A DNA stretch of 64,000 nucleotides, taken from assembly GCF_001458395.1 (NCBI RefSeq), contig NZ_CYSR01000040.1, positions 248,001 through 312,000 of the forward strand, written 5' to 3'. The DNA comes from Leisingera aquaemixtae. Its GTDB lineage: Bacteria > Pseudomonadota > Alphaproteobacteria > Rhodobacterales > Rhodobacteraceae. The translations under genes and the position numbers were made by a program. A model generated the notes under the pieces. That model was not told the DNA's origin. It made no database searches and saw only the letters and a program-made list of their open reading frames with translations. Numbering within the stretch: position 1 is the stretch's first letter; each line of letters starts with the position of its first letter. This document shows, one piece after another, positions 1-9,338 of this stretch.

Positions 1-698
1 CCTTGTTCGCAGGCGATTTGCTGCGCATGTACCAGCGCTATGCCGAAGGGCAGGGCTGGAAATTCGACATCATCGAAGAGCAGATGACCGAACTGGGCGG
101 CATCAAGGAAGTGGTCGCGCATATCAAGGGCGAAAATGTTTTTGCCCGGCTGAAGTACGAATCCGGTGTGCACCGGGTGCAGCGGGTGCCCGCGACCGAG
201 AGCGGCGGGCGCATCCATACGTCGGCGGCGACAGTGGCGGTGCTGCCGGAGGCGGAGGATGTGGACATTCACATCGACGCCAACGACATCCGCATCGACA
301 CCATGCGGGCCTCGGGCGCAGGCGGGCAGCATGTGAACACCACCGACTCGGCGGTGCGGATCACCCACCTGCCGACGGGGCTTATCGTGACCTCGTCTGA
401 AAAGTCCCAGCACCGCAACCGCGAGATAGCCATGCAAGTGCTGAAGACCCGGCTGTATGACCTGGAACGGCAGCGGATCGACAGCGAACGCTCGGCGGAC
501 CGGGCGAGCCAGGTGGGCTCGGGCGACCGCTCGGAGCGGATCCGCACCTACAACTTTCCGCAAGGCAGGATGACCGACCACCGCATCAACCTGACGCTTT
601 ACAAGCTGGATCAGGTGATGGGCGGCGATCTGGATGAGATTATCGACGCGCTGACGGCGGACAATCAGGCCCGGCTCTTGGCCGAGATGGGGCAGTGA
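1..698 (+). CDS. prfA: Peptide chain release factor 1, C-terminal part (truncated by window edge)
   Basis: RF1 recognises UAA/UAG stop codons and triggers peptidyl-tRNA hydrolysis on the ribosome. The visible 231 residues enter mid-protein. The diagnostic GGQ loop is seen in the segment [17 protein letters not shown] (about residue 106), the glutamine being the one methylated by PrmC. The frame is open to the first base, so the TTG at position 3 is internal and the true start lies upstream of the window. The stop TGA overlaps the GTG of prmC, so the two genes are very probably translationally coupled. RF1 rather than RF2 is inferred from the neighbourhood and overall resemblance, because the PxT/SPF codon-recognition loop is not in the visible part. 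Confidence 0.95.
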   Translation, partial: LFAGDLLRMYQRYAEGQGWKFDIIEEQMTELGGIKEVVAHIKGENVFARLKYESGVHRVQRVPATESGGRIHTSAATVAVLPEAEDVDIHIDANDIRIDTMRASGAGGQHVNTTDSAVRITHLPTGLIVTSSEKSQHRNREIAMQVLKTRLYDLERQRIDSERSADRASQVGSGDRSERIRTYNFPQGRMTDHRINLTLYKLDQVMGGDLDEIIDALTADNQARLLAEMGQ

Positions 699-1552
699 GC
701 ATGGCAGAGACCGCGGCACAGGCGATGGCGGCTGCAACGGCGCGGCTGCGGGCGGCAGGGGTGCCGGATCCGGCGCGGGATGCACGGGTGCTGCTGGCCC
801 ATGCGGCCCGCATCGAGGCCAGCCGGGTGACGCTGATCGCGCCGGAGGAGCTGGCGCCGGAGGTGGCCGAGCGCTATGAGCAGCTGATTGCGCTGCGGGC
901 GGTGCGGGTGCCGGTCTCGCATCTGATCGGCGAGCGGGAGTTTTACGGCCGCCGCTTCAAGGTGTCGCGCGATGTTCTGGACCCGCGGCCCGAGACCGAG
1001 ATACTGGTCGAGGCGGCGCTGGCAGAGCCTTACAGCCGGGTTCTGGACCTTGGCGTCGGCTCCGGCTGCATTCTGGTGACGCTTCTGGCCGAGCGGCAGG
1101 AGGCGACTGGGCTGGGGGTGGATATCAGCGAGGCGGCCTGCCTGCAGGCCAGCGCCAACGCGGTGCTGCACCGGGTTCAGGCGCGGGCCGATATCCGGCA
1201 ATCCGACTGGTTTGAGGCGGTTGAAGGACAGTTCGACCTGATCGTCTCGAACCCGCCCTATATCGCGCTGGACGAGATGGAAGGCCTGTCGGCGGAGGTA
1301 CGCGGGCATGAGCCCGGTATTGCGCTGACCGATGGCGGCGACGGGCTGGGGGCCTACCGGCGGATCGCCGCGCAAGTGGCCGGGCATCTGGCGCCAGGCG
1401 GGCGGGTGCTGCTGGAAATCGGGCCGTCGCAAGGCCAGGCGGTCAGCGCGCTGCTGGAAGAGGCCGGTCTGAGCGGCATTGCCGTGCTGCAGGATCTGGA
1501 CGGGCGCGACCGGGTGGTGCGGGCGCATTCCAGCGTAAAGAGCGGCGTTTGA
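695..1552 (+). CDS. prmC: Peptide chain release factor N5-glutamine methyltransferase
   Basis: PrmC (HemK) methylates the glutamine of the GGQ motif in release factors using S-adenosylmethionine. The 285-residue protein has the PrmC N-terminal helical domain, a SAM-binding DLGVGSGCI loop and the catalytic NPPY motif in [10 protein letters not shown]. The reading frame starts with GTG at 695 overlapping the prfA stop (GTGA); an ATG two codons later (701) is an equally possible start. Being directly downstream of prfA is the usual arrangement for enzyme and substrate. Confidence 0.95.
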   Translation: MSMAETAAQAMAAATARLRAAGVPDPARDARVLLAHAARIEASRVTLIAPEELAPEVAERYEQLIALRAVRVPVSHLIGEREFYGRRFKVSRDVLDPRPETEILVEAALAEPYSRVLDLGVGSGCILVTLLAERQEATGLGVDISEAACLQASANAVLHRVQARADIRQSDWFEAVEGQFDLIVSNPPYIALDEMEGLSAEVRGHEPGIALTDGGDGLGAYRRIAAQVAGHLAPGGRVLLEIGPSQGQAVSALLEEAGLSGIAVLQDLDGRDRVVRAHSSVKSGV

Positions 1553-1766
1553 CACGGAAATTCGCGAATTCGAAAGAAAAAACACAGAAAATACCATTGT
1601 GCCCCTTGTCTGGGGCTGCGGAAAATGGTTACTCAGAAGGAGCCGCTTTAGGAGAAAGCTCTCGAAGCCTTCCCGCGGCATCAAGCCCAAAAAAGCTTAT
1701 GATCCGGCGTTGAGGCGCGCACGATATGGGTCTACGGCGCATTAACTCAAGGCTTACGTTAGGCAT

Positions 1767-2450
1767 ATGAGATCGTCCAAATCACGTTCACGTTCCAAGT
1801 CGAACCGGAACCGTCCCAATGGCGCCAATGTTGTCAACCGCGTGTTCGACAGCTCCGGTCCCGAAGGCAAGGTGCGCGGAACGCCCCAGCAGATCATCGA
1901 CAAATACAATCAACTGGCCCGCGATGCGCAGCTGAGCAATGACCGGGTTGCCGCTGAGAACTTTCAGCAGCACGCCGAGCATTACCTGCGCATGCTGAAT
2001 GAAGCACAGCGCGAGATCGAGGCGCGCCGCGAGGAGCAGGAGCGGCAGAACCGTGAACGCCAGGCCGAGCGCGACCGCGAGCGGGCCGAACGGCTGGAGC
2101 GCCAGGAGCGTGAGGCCGCATCGGCTGCTCCGTCGGCAGACCCGGCCGGCAGCCCGCAGCCCGAGGTGATCGACCCGCGCGGCGATAACGGCAACGGCGC
2201 TGACAGCGGTCTTGTCGAGACACCGGAAAGCCAGTCGGCACCTTCGGATGCTGCGGCTGAGGCCGCGCCGAAAAAGGCCCCGGCCCGCAAGCCGCGGACC
2301 CGCAAGCCGGCATCCAAAGGGGATGACACGGCAGAGGCCAGCGACGGCGGCGGCGATGCGGAGGCAAAACCCGCGCCGAAGAAAACCAGCCGCCCGCGCG
2401 CGAAGCCGAAGCCCAAGACCGAAGACGGCCCGGCTGAAGCTGCTGAATAA
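1767..2450 (+). CDS. DUF4167 domain-containing protein
   Basis: The 227-residue protein has a basic, Arg/Ser/Asn-rich start and then a conserved block (about residues 25-75: GTPQQIIDKYNQLARDA...NFQQHAEHYLRML) typical of DUF4167 in alphaproteobacteria. The rest is low-complexity: a charged Glu/Arg coiled-coil stretch (about 75-115) and an Ala/Pro/Lys-rich tail with KPRTRKP-like repeats. Such tails suggest nucleic-acid or ribosome contact, but no function is established. The position after prfA-prmC is conserved in this group. A 214-bp leader precedes it and a clear terminator follows. Confidence 0.85.
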   Translation: MRSSKSRSRSKSNRNRPNGANVVNRVFDSSGPEGKVRGTPQQIIDKYNQLARDAQLSNDRVAAENFQQHAEHYLRMLNEAQREIEARREEQERQNRERQAERDRERAERLERQEREAASAAPSADPAGSPQPEVIDPRGDNGNGADSGLVETPESQSAPSDAAAEAAPKKAPARKPRTRKPASKGDDTAEASDGGGDAEAKPAPKKTSRPRAKPKPKTEDGPAEAAE

Positions 2451-2474
2451 GCGGCGCAAAACCAGAACAGCGAA

Positions 2475-2512
2475 GGACCCCCGGTGCCGATGGCGCCAGG
2501 GGTCTTTGTTTT
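2475..2512 (+). terminator. Rho-independent terminator after the DUF4167 gene
   Basis: GACCCC (2476-2481) pairs with GGGGTC (2499-2504), and the inner GGTGCC/GGCGCC pairs further. The stem is followed by TTTGTTTT (2505-2512). It ends the prfA-prmC-DUF4167 direction and lies before the convergent acetyltransferase gene. Confidence 0.85.
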
Positions 2513-2556
2513 GGTGAGCGGCTGTTGCGGGAGAAATCCCAGTTTTGCAGCTTGGG

Positions 2557-3096
2557 CTACCAGTAGTCCGGGTTGTTAAGGGCCTCGATGCAGGATGACG
2601 GGCCGCGCAGGGGCGCAAGCTCTGCGCCGCTGAGCGGTTGCGCCAGCCATCCCTCCGGGAAGCGCAGCGGCAAGGGGGCCGCGGCCTGCGCCTCGGTTAT
2701 CTGGCGGAACCCGGTCTTGCCGTAATAGGCGGGATCGCCGTAGGTGACGGCAACGTCCACGCCGTGTTCGCGGATCCTGCTCAGCCCGTGTTTGAGCAGC
2801 GCTTGCCCGATCCCCTGCCTTTGCCGGCTGGGCGATACGGCAACCGGCGACAGGAGGAAGACCGTGCGGCTGTCCTGATCATAGCGCAGCCGCGAGAACA
2901 TGATGCAGCCGGTAAGCGTGCTGCCGTCCCAGGCCGAAAAGACAAACAGGTCCTGATCCGGCGTTTTGGCGAAGATATCGCGGACCAGGCCCGCGATCAG
3001 GCCGCCTTCGGCTTCGCCCTCCGATGCGGTAAAGGCCGCACGGAAAAGACCGATGATTTCGCGGGTGTGGCCGCGGTATTCTGATAAAAACTCCAT
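2557..3096 (-). CDS. GNAT family N-acetyltransferase
   Basis: The protein is 179 residues with a GNAT fold. The acetyl-CoA binding loop is visible as SPVAVSPSRQRQGIGQALLKHG (R/Q-x-x-G-x-G/A form), followed by the typical beta-bulge region and a YYGKTGFRQI segment. The start was set at 3096 because AGGAG lies six bases before this ATG; the frame stays open further upstream but those residues look non-coding. Substrate unknown; the layout resembles YhbS-type acetyltransferases. The 3' end faces the DUF4167 terminator. Confidence 0.85.
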   Translation of the reverse strand: MEFLSEYRGHTREIIGLFRAAFTASEGEAEGGLIAGLVRDIFAKTPDQDLFVFSAWDGSTLTGCIMFSRLRYDQDSRTVFLLSPVAVSPSRQRQGIGQALLKHGLSRIREHGVDVAVTYGDPAYYGKTGFRQITEAQAAAPLPLRFPEGWLAQPLSGAELAPLRGPSSCIEALNNPDYW

Positions 3097-3193
3097 CCGC
3101 CGCTCCTGCATTTGCTGGCTGGCTGTTGCAGGCAGCATAAGGCAGCCGGGGGGCGTGCCGTCAAGATCCGCACCGGCTTGGACCGCCGGGCGG

Positions 3194-3979
3194 TTACGCC
3201 GCCTGGCCCAGCACCCGCAGGTAGCGGCGGACCGCCTCCGGAAAGCCCAGCATGAGCGCATCTGCGGTGATTGCGTGGCCGATGGAGACTTCGGCCAGAT
3301 CCGGGATGGCCTGGCGCAGGGCGGGCAGGTTGTCCATGGTCAGGTCGTGGCCGGCATTCATCATCAGCGCAGGGCTGGCGCCCGCCGTGCCAAGCTGGCG
3401 GGCGGCGTCGGCGGTGGCCTTGATCCTGGCCAGTTCCCGGCCGGTGGCGTCCGGGCTGGTCTGATTGGCGTAAGGCCCGGTGTAGAATTCGATCCGGTCC
3501 GCGCCTGCCTGCTGCGCCAGCGCGGGGTCCGCCGGGTTGGCGTCCACGAAATAGGAGACCCGGATGCCCGCGGCCTTGAACTCCTGCGCGACGGGCAAAA
3601 GCATCCCGCCATCGGCAGCAAAGTCCCAGCCGTGGTCGGAAGTGGACTGTTCGGGCGTGTCGGGCACCAGCGTCACCTGATGCGGTTTGTTCTCCAGCAC
3701 CAGGTCGATGAAATGGCGGGTCGGGTAGCCTTCGATGTTGAACTCCGCCTGCGGGAACTCCTCTGCGATCAGGCGGGAAAGGTTCGGCAGGTCCGAAAAC
3801 CGGATATGGCGCTCATCCGGGCGCGGATGCACGGTGATGCCATGGGCGCCGGCCTGCAGGATGGCGCGGGCGATGTCGGTCAGGTTGGGCCAGGGCACCT
3901 CGCGCCGGTTGCGCAGATAGGCAACCGCGTTGACGTTCACGGACAGCAGGGTCGGGCGGGAGGAAACCGGTTGGGTCAT
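3194..3979 (-). CDS. pdxJ: Pyridoxine 5'-phosphate synthase
   Basis: PdxJ condenses 1-deoxyxylulose 5-phosphate with 3-amino-2-oxopropyl phosphate (the PdxA product) to form pyridoxine 5'-phosphate in the DXP-dependent B6 pathway. The 261-residue protein shows the N-terminal VNVNAVAYLRNRR segment, the HPRPDERHI motif and a TIM-barrel pattern ending with GHAITADALM. The ATG at 3979 is preferred over an in-frame TTG at 4000 because homologues begin close to the VNVN block. It is the last gene of the lptF-to-pdxJ operon; pdxA lies two genes upstream. Confidence 0.95.
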   Translation of the reverse strand: MTQPVSSRPTLLSVNVNAVAYLRNRREVPWPNLTDIARAILQAGAHGITVHPRPDERHIRFSDLPNLSRLIAEEFPQAEFNIEGYPTRHFIDLVLENKPHQVTLVPDTPEQSTSDHGWDFAADGGMLLPVAQEFKAAGIRVSYFVDANPADPALAQQAGADRIEFYTGPYANQTSPDATGRELARIKATADAARQLGTAGASPALMMNAGHDLTMDNLPALRQAIPDLAEVSIGHAITADALMLGFPEAVRRYLRVLGQAA

Positions 3980-4018
3980 CGGGGAATCTGGCTCCGGCAA
4001 AGACTTCGGGGATAGGGC

Positions 4019-4861
4019 TCAGGCCTTGGCCAGCTCGCGGGCCAGCGCGCAGAAGGCCTCAAGGCTGACCTGTTCCGCGCGCTCGGTCGGCGGGATGCCG
4101 GCGGCGGTCAGATGCGCCTCTATGTCGGGGGAGATCCCCTTGAGCGAGGCGCGCAGCATCTTGCGGCGCTGGTTGAAGGCGGCAGCCACCACCCGCGACA
4201 GGATCGCGGCATCGGCCGGGAAGCGCGGCTCGGGCAGGGCGTCGAGATGCACCACCGCGCTGGAGACCTTGGGCGGCGGTGTGAACGCGCCGGGCGGCAG
4301 CGACAGCACGATGCGGGCTTCGGCGCGCCATTGGGCCAGAATCGCCAGGCGGCCATAGGCCTTGGAGCCGGGCTGAGCCACGATGCGCTCGGCCACCTCG
4401 CGCTGGAACATCAGGGTGAGGCTTTCCCAGAAGGGCGGCCATTCCTTGGGCGTCAGCCAGCGCACCAGGAGTTCGGTGCCGACGTTGTAGGGCAGGTTGG
4501 CCGCGATGCGGATCGGCGGCGTCAGATATTCGAGCGGGTCGATCTCCAGCGCGTCGCCGTTGATCACTTCGAACCGGCCCGGGTAGGCGTCCGCGATTTC
4601 CTGCAGCGCCGGCAGGCAGCGGCTGTCCTTCTCCACCGCCAGCACCCGGCGGGCGCCCTCGGCCAGCAGTCCGCGGGTGAGGCCGCCGGGGCCGGGGCCG
4701 ATCTCCAGCACGTCGCAGCCGGTGAGGTCGCCGGCCTGGCGGGCGATCTTGGCGGTCAGGTTCAGATCGAGCAGGAAGTTCTGGCCCAATGACTTGCGCG
4801 CGGACAGCTGATGCGTCGCGATCACCTCGCGCAAGGGGGGAAGGCTGTCGATAGCGCTCAT
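4019..4861 (-). CDS. rsmA: 16S rRNA dimethyladenosine transferase (A1518/A1519)
   Basis: RsmA (KsgA) dimethylates two adjacent adenines in the 3' terminal hairpin of 16S rRNA during 30S maturation. Of 280 residues, the N-terminus has the SLGQNFLLD signature, then the SAM motif [10 protein letters not shown], and the catalytic NLPYN motif. The C-terminal basic helical domain contains [13 protein letters not shown]. It sits between pdxA (84 bp upstream) and pdxJ (39 bp downstream), the same surA-pdxA-rsmA order known from many Proteobacteria. Confidence 0.96.
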   Translation of the reverse strand: MSAIDSLPPLREVIATHQLSARKSLGQNFLLDLNLTAKIARQAGDLTGCDVLEIGPGPGGLTRGLLAEGARRVLAVEKDSRCLPALQEIADAYPGRFEVINGDALEIDPLEYLTPPIRIAANLPYNVGTELLVRWLTPKEWPPFWESLTLMFQREVAERIVAQPGSKAYGRLAILAQWRAEARIVLSLPPGAFTPPPKVSSAVVHLDALPEPRFPADAAILSRVVAAAFNQRRKMLRASLKGISPDIEAHLTAAGIPPTERAEQVSLEAFCALARELAKA

Positions 4862-4945
4862 GTCATCTGGACCTTGGGACAGGGCGCGGGCGGCGCGCCG
4901 GAACTTTCATGCCTCCGGCGGGGATATTTCCCGCCAGAAGAAGAA

Positions 4946-5917
4946 TCAAGGGCTGGCGGCCATGCGCTGCGCCAGCTTTAGGGCTTCGATCAGGCTGGCC
5001 GGGCTGGCCTGGCCGGTGCCTGCGATGTCGAAGGCGGTGCCGTGGTCGGGCGAGGTGCGAATGAAGGGCAGGCCTAGGGTCACGTTGACGCCGCGGTCGA
5101 AGTCGAGCGTCTTGATCGGGATCAGCGCCTGGTCGTGGTACATGCAGACCGCCGCGTCATAGCGGGCGCGGGCGGCGGCGTGGAACAAGGTGTCGGCCGG
5201 GTGCGGGCCGGTGACCGCCAGCCCCTCGTCCTGCATCCCGCTGATCAGGCCGTTGATCCAGTCCAGCTCCTCGGTCCCCATGGCGCCGCCTTCGCCCGCG
5301 TGCGGGTTCAGTCCCGCGACGGCGATGCGGGGGGACGCGATGCCGAATTGATCGCGCAGCCCGGCGGCGGTGATTTCGATGGTTTCGCGCAGCAGGCCCG
5401 GGGTCAGCACCTTGGGCACGTCCGCAAGCGCGATGTGGATGGTGGCAGGCACCACCCGCAGCTGTTCGCTGGCCAGCATCATCACCACGCGGTCGCGGCC
5501 TGCGAGGGCGGCAAGAAATTCGGTATGTCCGGGGTAGGCAAAGCCTGCGCCGTCGATCAGCGCCTTCTTGTGGATGGGAGCGGTGCAGACCGCGGAGGCC
5601 TCACCCTGCTGGACCAGCCGGACGGCGGTTTCGATGGACTGGATCACACCGGCCGCGTTGGCCGGGTCGGCGGTGCCCTTCACGGTATTGCCGCCAAAGG
5701 CGAGGGGCAGCACCGGAAAGCGGTCTGCGCAGGCGGCTGCGGCCTCTGCCGGGGCGGTAATTTCCCGGATCGGAGTGCCGGCGGGCAGGTGGCGCGGGTC
5801 GCCGATCCAGAAGAACGGGCAGGCGGCGCGCAGGGCGTCCCAGGCCTTGACGGCGATCTCCGGGCCGATGCCTGCGGGCTCGCCGCAGCTGAGCGCAATG
5901 GGCCCGGGCCGGTTCAT
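4946..5917 (-). CDS. pdxA: 4-hydroxythreonine-4-phosphate dehydrogenase
   Basis: PdxA oxidises 4-phosphohydroxy-L-threonine with NAD+, giving the substrate that PdxJ uses. The 323-residue protein has SCGEPAGIGPEI at the N-terminus, the metal-ligand region YPGHTEFLA, GLNPHAGEGG and the MYHDQALIPIK segment, all typical of the family. Its ATG overlaps the surA stop (ATGA at 5914-5917), indicating translational coupling. Confidence 0.96.
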   Translation of the reverse strand: MNRPGPIALSCGEPAGIGPEIAVKAWDALRAACPFFWIGDPRHLPAGTPIREITAPAEAAAACADRFPVLPLAFGGNTVKGTADPANAAGVIQSIETAVRLVQQGEASAVCTAPIHKKALIDGAGFAYPGHTEFLAALAGRDRVVMMLASEQLRVVPATIHIALADVPKVLTPGLLRETIEITAAGLRDQFGIASPRIAVAGLNPHAGEGGAMGTEELDWINGLISGMQDEGLAVTGPHPADTLFHAAARARYDAAVCMYHDQALIPIKTLDFDRGVNVTLGLPFIRTSPDHGTAFDIAGTGQASPASLIEALKLAQRMAASP

Positions 5918-7173
5918 TTGATGTCGATCCGCGCATCCGCGCGCAGCTGCTCCAGGTAGCTGTCGACCAGCGAAGTCAACCGCTGCCCCGTAAGCGCATT
6001 CGCCACGGTTTCGCGGTTTGCGCCCTCGCCAAGGTCGGCGGTGCGGCCGCAGAGCATCAGTACCATCAGGGTCTGGCCGTTGTTGCGGGTCAGCGCGGTG
6101 GAGGTCTCGCCCGGGTCCAGCTTGGCCAGCTCCAGCGCGATATCGCTGGGGATCTCCGCGGGCGGCAGGCTTTCGACCGCCAGAACAGACGGATCCTGCC
6201 CTTGCGCCAGGCCATAGAAGTCCTCGCAGGTGTCGACGCTGTTCACCACCTGCTGCGCGGCGGCCAGAGCTTCGGGCGTGCGCCCGCCGGGCAGGAAATA
6301 GGTGGCATATTCAATGGCGGAGAAGCGCGGGGCCGCGCCCTCCACCTCGCGCAGGCCGCGCATCTGGAACAGCGCCACCGCGCCCTGCAGCGGCAGCGGC
6401 TCGGACACTTCGCCCGGCTGCAGCGCCAGCACAACCTCTTGCAACTGCGGCGGCAGCTTGGTCAGCGGCATCCAGGGCAGGCGGCCGCCATCGCCGCGGC
6501 TGCCTGCCGCCGAATACTGGGCGGCGGCGGCTGAGAAGCTGTCATAGCCCTTGAGCTTGGCGACCTGCTCCACCAGTTCTTCGACCTGGGCGGCGTTCTG
6601 GTCGTTGAGCGGCACGATGAATTCGCTCAGCAGAACCTGGACGCTGCCGGTGCCGGCGGTGCCCATGGCGCGGTCGATTTCCTCTGGTGTGGGCCGGGCG
6701 CGGGAGAGGAAGCGGGCGCGCGTGTATTCGCGCCAGCCAAGCCCGACCTTGGTGAAATCGCGCAGCGTCTGCGGCGCAACGCCCTGCTGCTGCAATACGG
6801 TCAGAAACTCGTTGAGCGACAGGTTGGCGCGCCCGGCCAGTTCTTCCATGCCCGCGGTGATGTCTTCTTCGCTCAGCTCAATTCCGGCCTGCTTCAGCAC
6901 CATCAGCTTGAGCCGGTCATTGATCAGCTCCTCGCGGGCGGTTTCCAGCGGATCGCCCGGAACCCGCAGCGCGGCCTGGAAGCGTGCGCGCTGGTCCAGC
7001 TCATACCGGGTGATGACCTGATCATTCACGGTGATGGCCGGAGCAAAAAGGTTCTGTGCGCCCGCGGGCAGGCCGCTCCAGGCGAGCCCTGCGGCCAGCG
7101 CCAGCGCGGCCGCAGTTCTGAGAGCACGGGAAAGGAAGGGAGCCGGGAACCGGGTATTCACGTCTTGCTGCAT
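5914..7173 (-). CDS. surA: SurA-type periplasmic peptidyl-prolyl isomerase / outer-membrane protein chaperone
   Basis: The 419-residue protein has an N-terminal signal peptide (hydrophobic stretch about residues 17-36, cleavage near AGAQ) and then the SurA N-terminal domain starting with ITVNDQVITRYELDQRARF. A parvulin-like region follows (SAAAAQYSAAGSRGDGGRLPWMP...LQEVVLALQPGEVSEPL). SurA helps outer-membrane beta-barrels, including LptD, reach the BAM complex. It overlaps the end of lptD by 16 bases and the start of pdxA by 4, so chaperone and client are in one operon. Confidence 0.93.
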   Translation of the reverse strand: MQQDVNTRFPAPFLSRALRTAAALALAAGLAWSGLPAGAQNLFAPAITVNDQVITRYELDQRARFQAALRVPGDPLETAREELINDRLKLMVLKQAGIELSEEDITAGMEELAGRANLSLNEFLTVLQQQGVAPQTLRDFTKVGLGWREYTRARFLSRARPTPEEIDRAMGTAGTGSVQVLLSEFIVPLNDQNAAQVEELVEQVAKLKGYDSFSAAAAQYSAAGSRGDGGRLPWMPLTKLPPQLQEVVLALQPGEVSEPLPLQGAVALFQMRGLREVEGAAPRFSAIEYATYFLPGGRTPEALAAAQQVVNSVDTCEDFYGLAQGQDPSVLAVESLPPAEIPSDIALELAKLDPGETSTALTRNNGQTLMVLMLCGRTADLGEGANRETVANALTGQRLTSLVDSYLEQLRADARIDIK

Positions 7174-9338
7174 GACCGCCTGTACTGTTTGCTGCCGCTT
7201 TTTACGGAAAATCCGCTCAGCGAGATGGTAAAGCCGAAATCCGTTGTCGGCTCAACACTTGTTGTTGAGGTATAGCGGCGGTTGACCGAAACGTCGACCG
7301 TCACGCATTCGTTGCTGTAGGCCACGCCAAGGCCCGCGCGGGTGGCCTGGGCGCCGGCGATGTCATAACGCAGCCGGGCACTGGCAGACCAGTTGGGGTT
7401 GATGTCGTAGCGTCCGTCCACCCACAGTTCCGAGCTTTCCTCGTCCCGGTCTTCATCCGGGTCGGTGCCCAGCCACAGGTAGGTGCCGGCAAGGCTGGAG
7501 CGGCTGGTGTGCCATTCACCGCGGAGCTCCGCCTTGGAGAAGTTGAGCGAACCGTTCAGCAGGCCGCGGGTGGAGATCGCCAGGCTGTCGCCGTATTTGA
7601 TCTGGCCCGCCAGCAGGATATCCGATGTGCTGCCGCCCAGGCCCGAGCTTTTGGTGAAGCGGTCGTCACCGTCGCTGCGCAGCACTTGGCCCGCGGTGGC
7701 GTAGGCCTGCCAGCCGGTGGGCGCATAGCGGGCCCAGTTGGCGCCGTAGACCAGGGTCAGCCCGTCTTCGCGGGCGTCGTTTGCAGGGAAGCGCGACAGT
7801 GACAGCAGGTTGCCCTGATCGAATTCGACAAAGCGGCTTTCCTCGCTGACCACGTTGCCGCCGCCCTCGTCGCGCCAGCCCAGCTGCAGGATCGGCTCCA
7901 GGTACTGGCTGGCGCCGCCGGCTTCGCGGCGGATCATCGGCAGGCGCAGGGTAAGCGCGCTGCGCGGGGTGAGGCGGGTGACTTCTTCGGTGAAGACAGC
8001 GTCGTCGTAGGCGCGGAAGGCGTCGCCGGCGGCACCGATCTCCCATTCCGCGAGGATGCCGTAGCCCAGGCGCCAGCTGCGGCGCCAGTCGAGGTCAGCG
8101 GTCAGCCGGGACAGGTCGCGGCCGTTACTGAATTCTTCATCACCTTCGATGCTGGAGCTGCGGTGGTGGCCGTGGCCCTGCAGCGTCAGCCGCAGCTCGC
8201 CGCCGGTGAGGGCCGGGAAATAGCGGGTCTGGTAAAAGGCTTCGGCGATGCCGGAGGGGATATCGCTCTGCTCCTCGCTGTCGCGCAGGGTCTTGTAATG
8301 GGTGAACGAGGTGCGGAACAGGCTGTCGCGCTTGGACCGGGTCAGTACCGCCTCGGACCGCAGGCGGTCCAGATCGGGCAGGCCGTAGTCCGCGACATAG
8401 GCGTCGTCCGAGACCGCCTTAACGTCGAAGGTGAAGCGGAAATCGCGCGGCAGGTCGAACTGGCCCTCGCCGAAGACATAACCGCGGTCCTCACCGGAGA
8501 ACAGGTCGTCGCGGGTATAGGCGGCATTGAATTCGATCCTGCCGCGGCGGAACGCCTGGCGGTAGCGTATATCCAGCGTCTGGGTGCTGGAGGAGATATA
8601 AGGGGCCAGCGTCAAATCGCGGTGGGGACCCAGCGTGAAGAAATACGGCACCTTGATCCCGGTGCCCAGGTTCGAGGTGGAGCGCACCGAGGGCACCAGG
8701 AACCCGCTGGCGCGTTCCAGCGAGGGATCCGGCAGGCGGATCGCCGGGAAGTAGAACACCGGCACATCCAGCACCCTGAGCTGGGCGCTTTCGAAATACA
8801 GCTGGCGTTCCTGCTGGTCGTGGATCACCCGCTCAGCCCGGATCTGCCAGAGCGGCGGGCGGCCGTCGTCGCAGACATGGCAGGAGGTGACGGCGGTTTT
8901 GTAGAGCTGGGTGTAGCGGCCGCTGACCCGGGTCATCTGCAGCGAAGCCAGCTGCAGCTGCTGCTGGAACACCATGCGGGCGCCGGTCAGCAGGCCGTTG
9001 CGCAGGTCGCGGTCCAGCTCGGCAGCATTGGCCAGGATGGTGATGCCGCCATTCTGGTCGATCCGGATCGGGCCTTCGATCTGCAGCGTGCCGTTGGTTT
9101 GGTCAAAGGTGATCTTGCGGGCGCGCAGCCGGATATTGCCTTGAAATGCCTCGACGTTGCCTTCGGCGACCAGGGTGCGGTCCGGGGTGATGAAGACCTG
9201 ATCTGCCACCAGCATCGCAGGCTGCGCCGGATCGGGCGGCGCCGCGGTCTGCGCCTGCAGGGCAGGGGCTGTCAGCGCCAGCCACGGCAGCACGGCGGAA
9301 AGAAGCAGCGCCCGGCGCAGGTTACCCGTCTTCGGCAT
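7158..9338 (-). CDS. lptD: LPS-assembly outer-membrane protein LptD
   Basis: LptD is the outer-membrane barrel that inserts lipopolysaccharide into the outer leaflet. At 726 residues it has a signal peptide (to about AQTAA, residue 32), an OstA-like beta-jellyroll (LVAEGNVEAFQGNIRLRARKITFDQ and repeats), then a long C-terminal barrel ending in alternating aromatic/hydrophobic strands. Cysteines occur in the jellyroll-barrel linker (SCHVCDD) and near the C-terminus, consistent with the disulfides known for LptD. Its start overlaps the end of lptG by 17 bases. Confidence 0.95.
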   Translation of the reverse strand: MPKTGNLRRALLLSAVLPWLALTAPALQAQTAAPPDPAQPAMLVADQVFITPDRTLVAEGNVEAFQGNIRLRARKITFDQTNGTLQIEGPIRIDQNGGITILANAAELDRDLRNGLLTGARMVFQQQLQLASLQMTRVSGRYTQLYKTAVTSCHVCDDGRPPLWQIRAERVIHDQQERQLYFESAQLRVLDVPVFYFPAIRLPDPSLERASGFLVPSVRSTSNLGTGIKVPYFFTLGPHRDLTLAPYISSSTQTLDIRYRQAFRRGRIEFNAAYTRDDLFSGEDRGYVFGEGQFDLPRDFRFTFDVKAVSDDAYVADYGLPDLDRLRSEAVLTRSKRDSLFRTSFTHYKTLRDSEEQSDIPSGIAEAFYQTRYFPALTGGELRLTLQGHGHHRSSSIEGDEEFSNGRDLSRLTADLDWRRSWRLGYGILAEWEIGAAGDAFRAYDDAVFTEEVTRLTPRSALTLRLPMIRREAGGASQYLEPILQLGWRDEGGGNVVSEESRFVEFDQGNLLSLSRFPANDAREDGLTLVYGANWARYAPTGWQAYATAGQVLRSDGDDRFTKSSGLGGSTSDILLAGQIKYGDSLAISTRGLLNGSLNFSKAELRGEWHTSRSSLAGTYLWLGTDPDEDRDEESSELWVDGRYDINPNWSASARLRYDIAGAQATRAGLGVAYSNECVTVDVSVNRRYTSTTSVEPTTDFGFTISLSGFSVKSGSKQYRRSCSKT

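Noticed and set aside
665-1690. 341-codon minus-strand frame opposite prmC
   Set aside because: Overlaps prmC fully; no recognisable domain and atypical composition.
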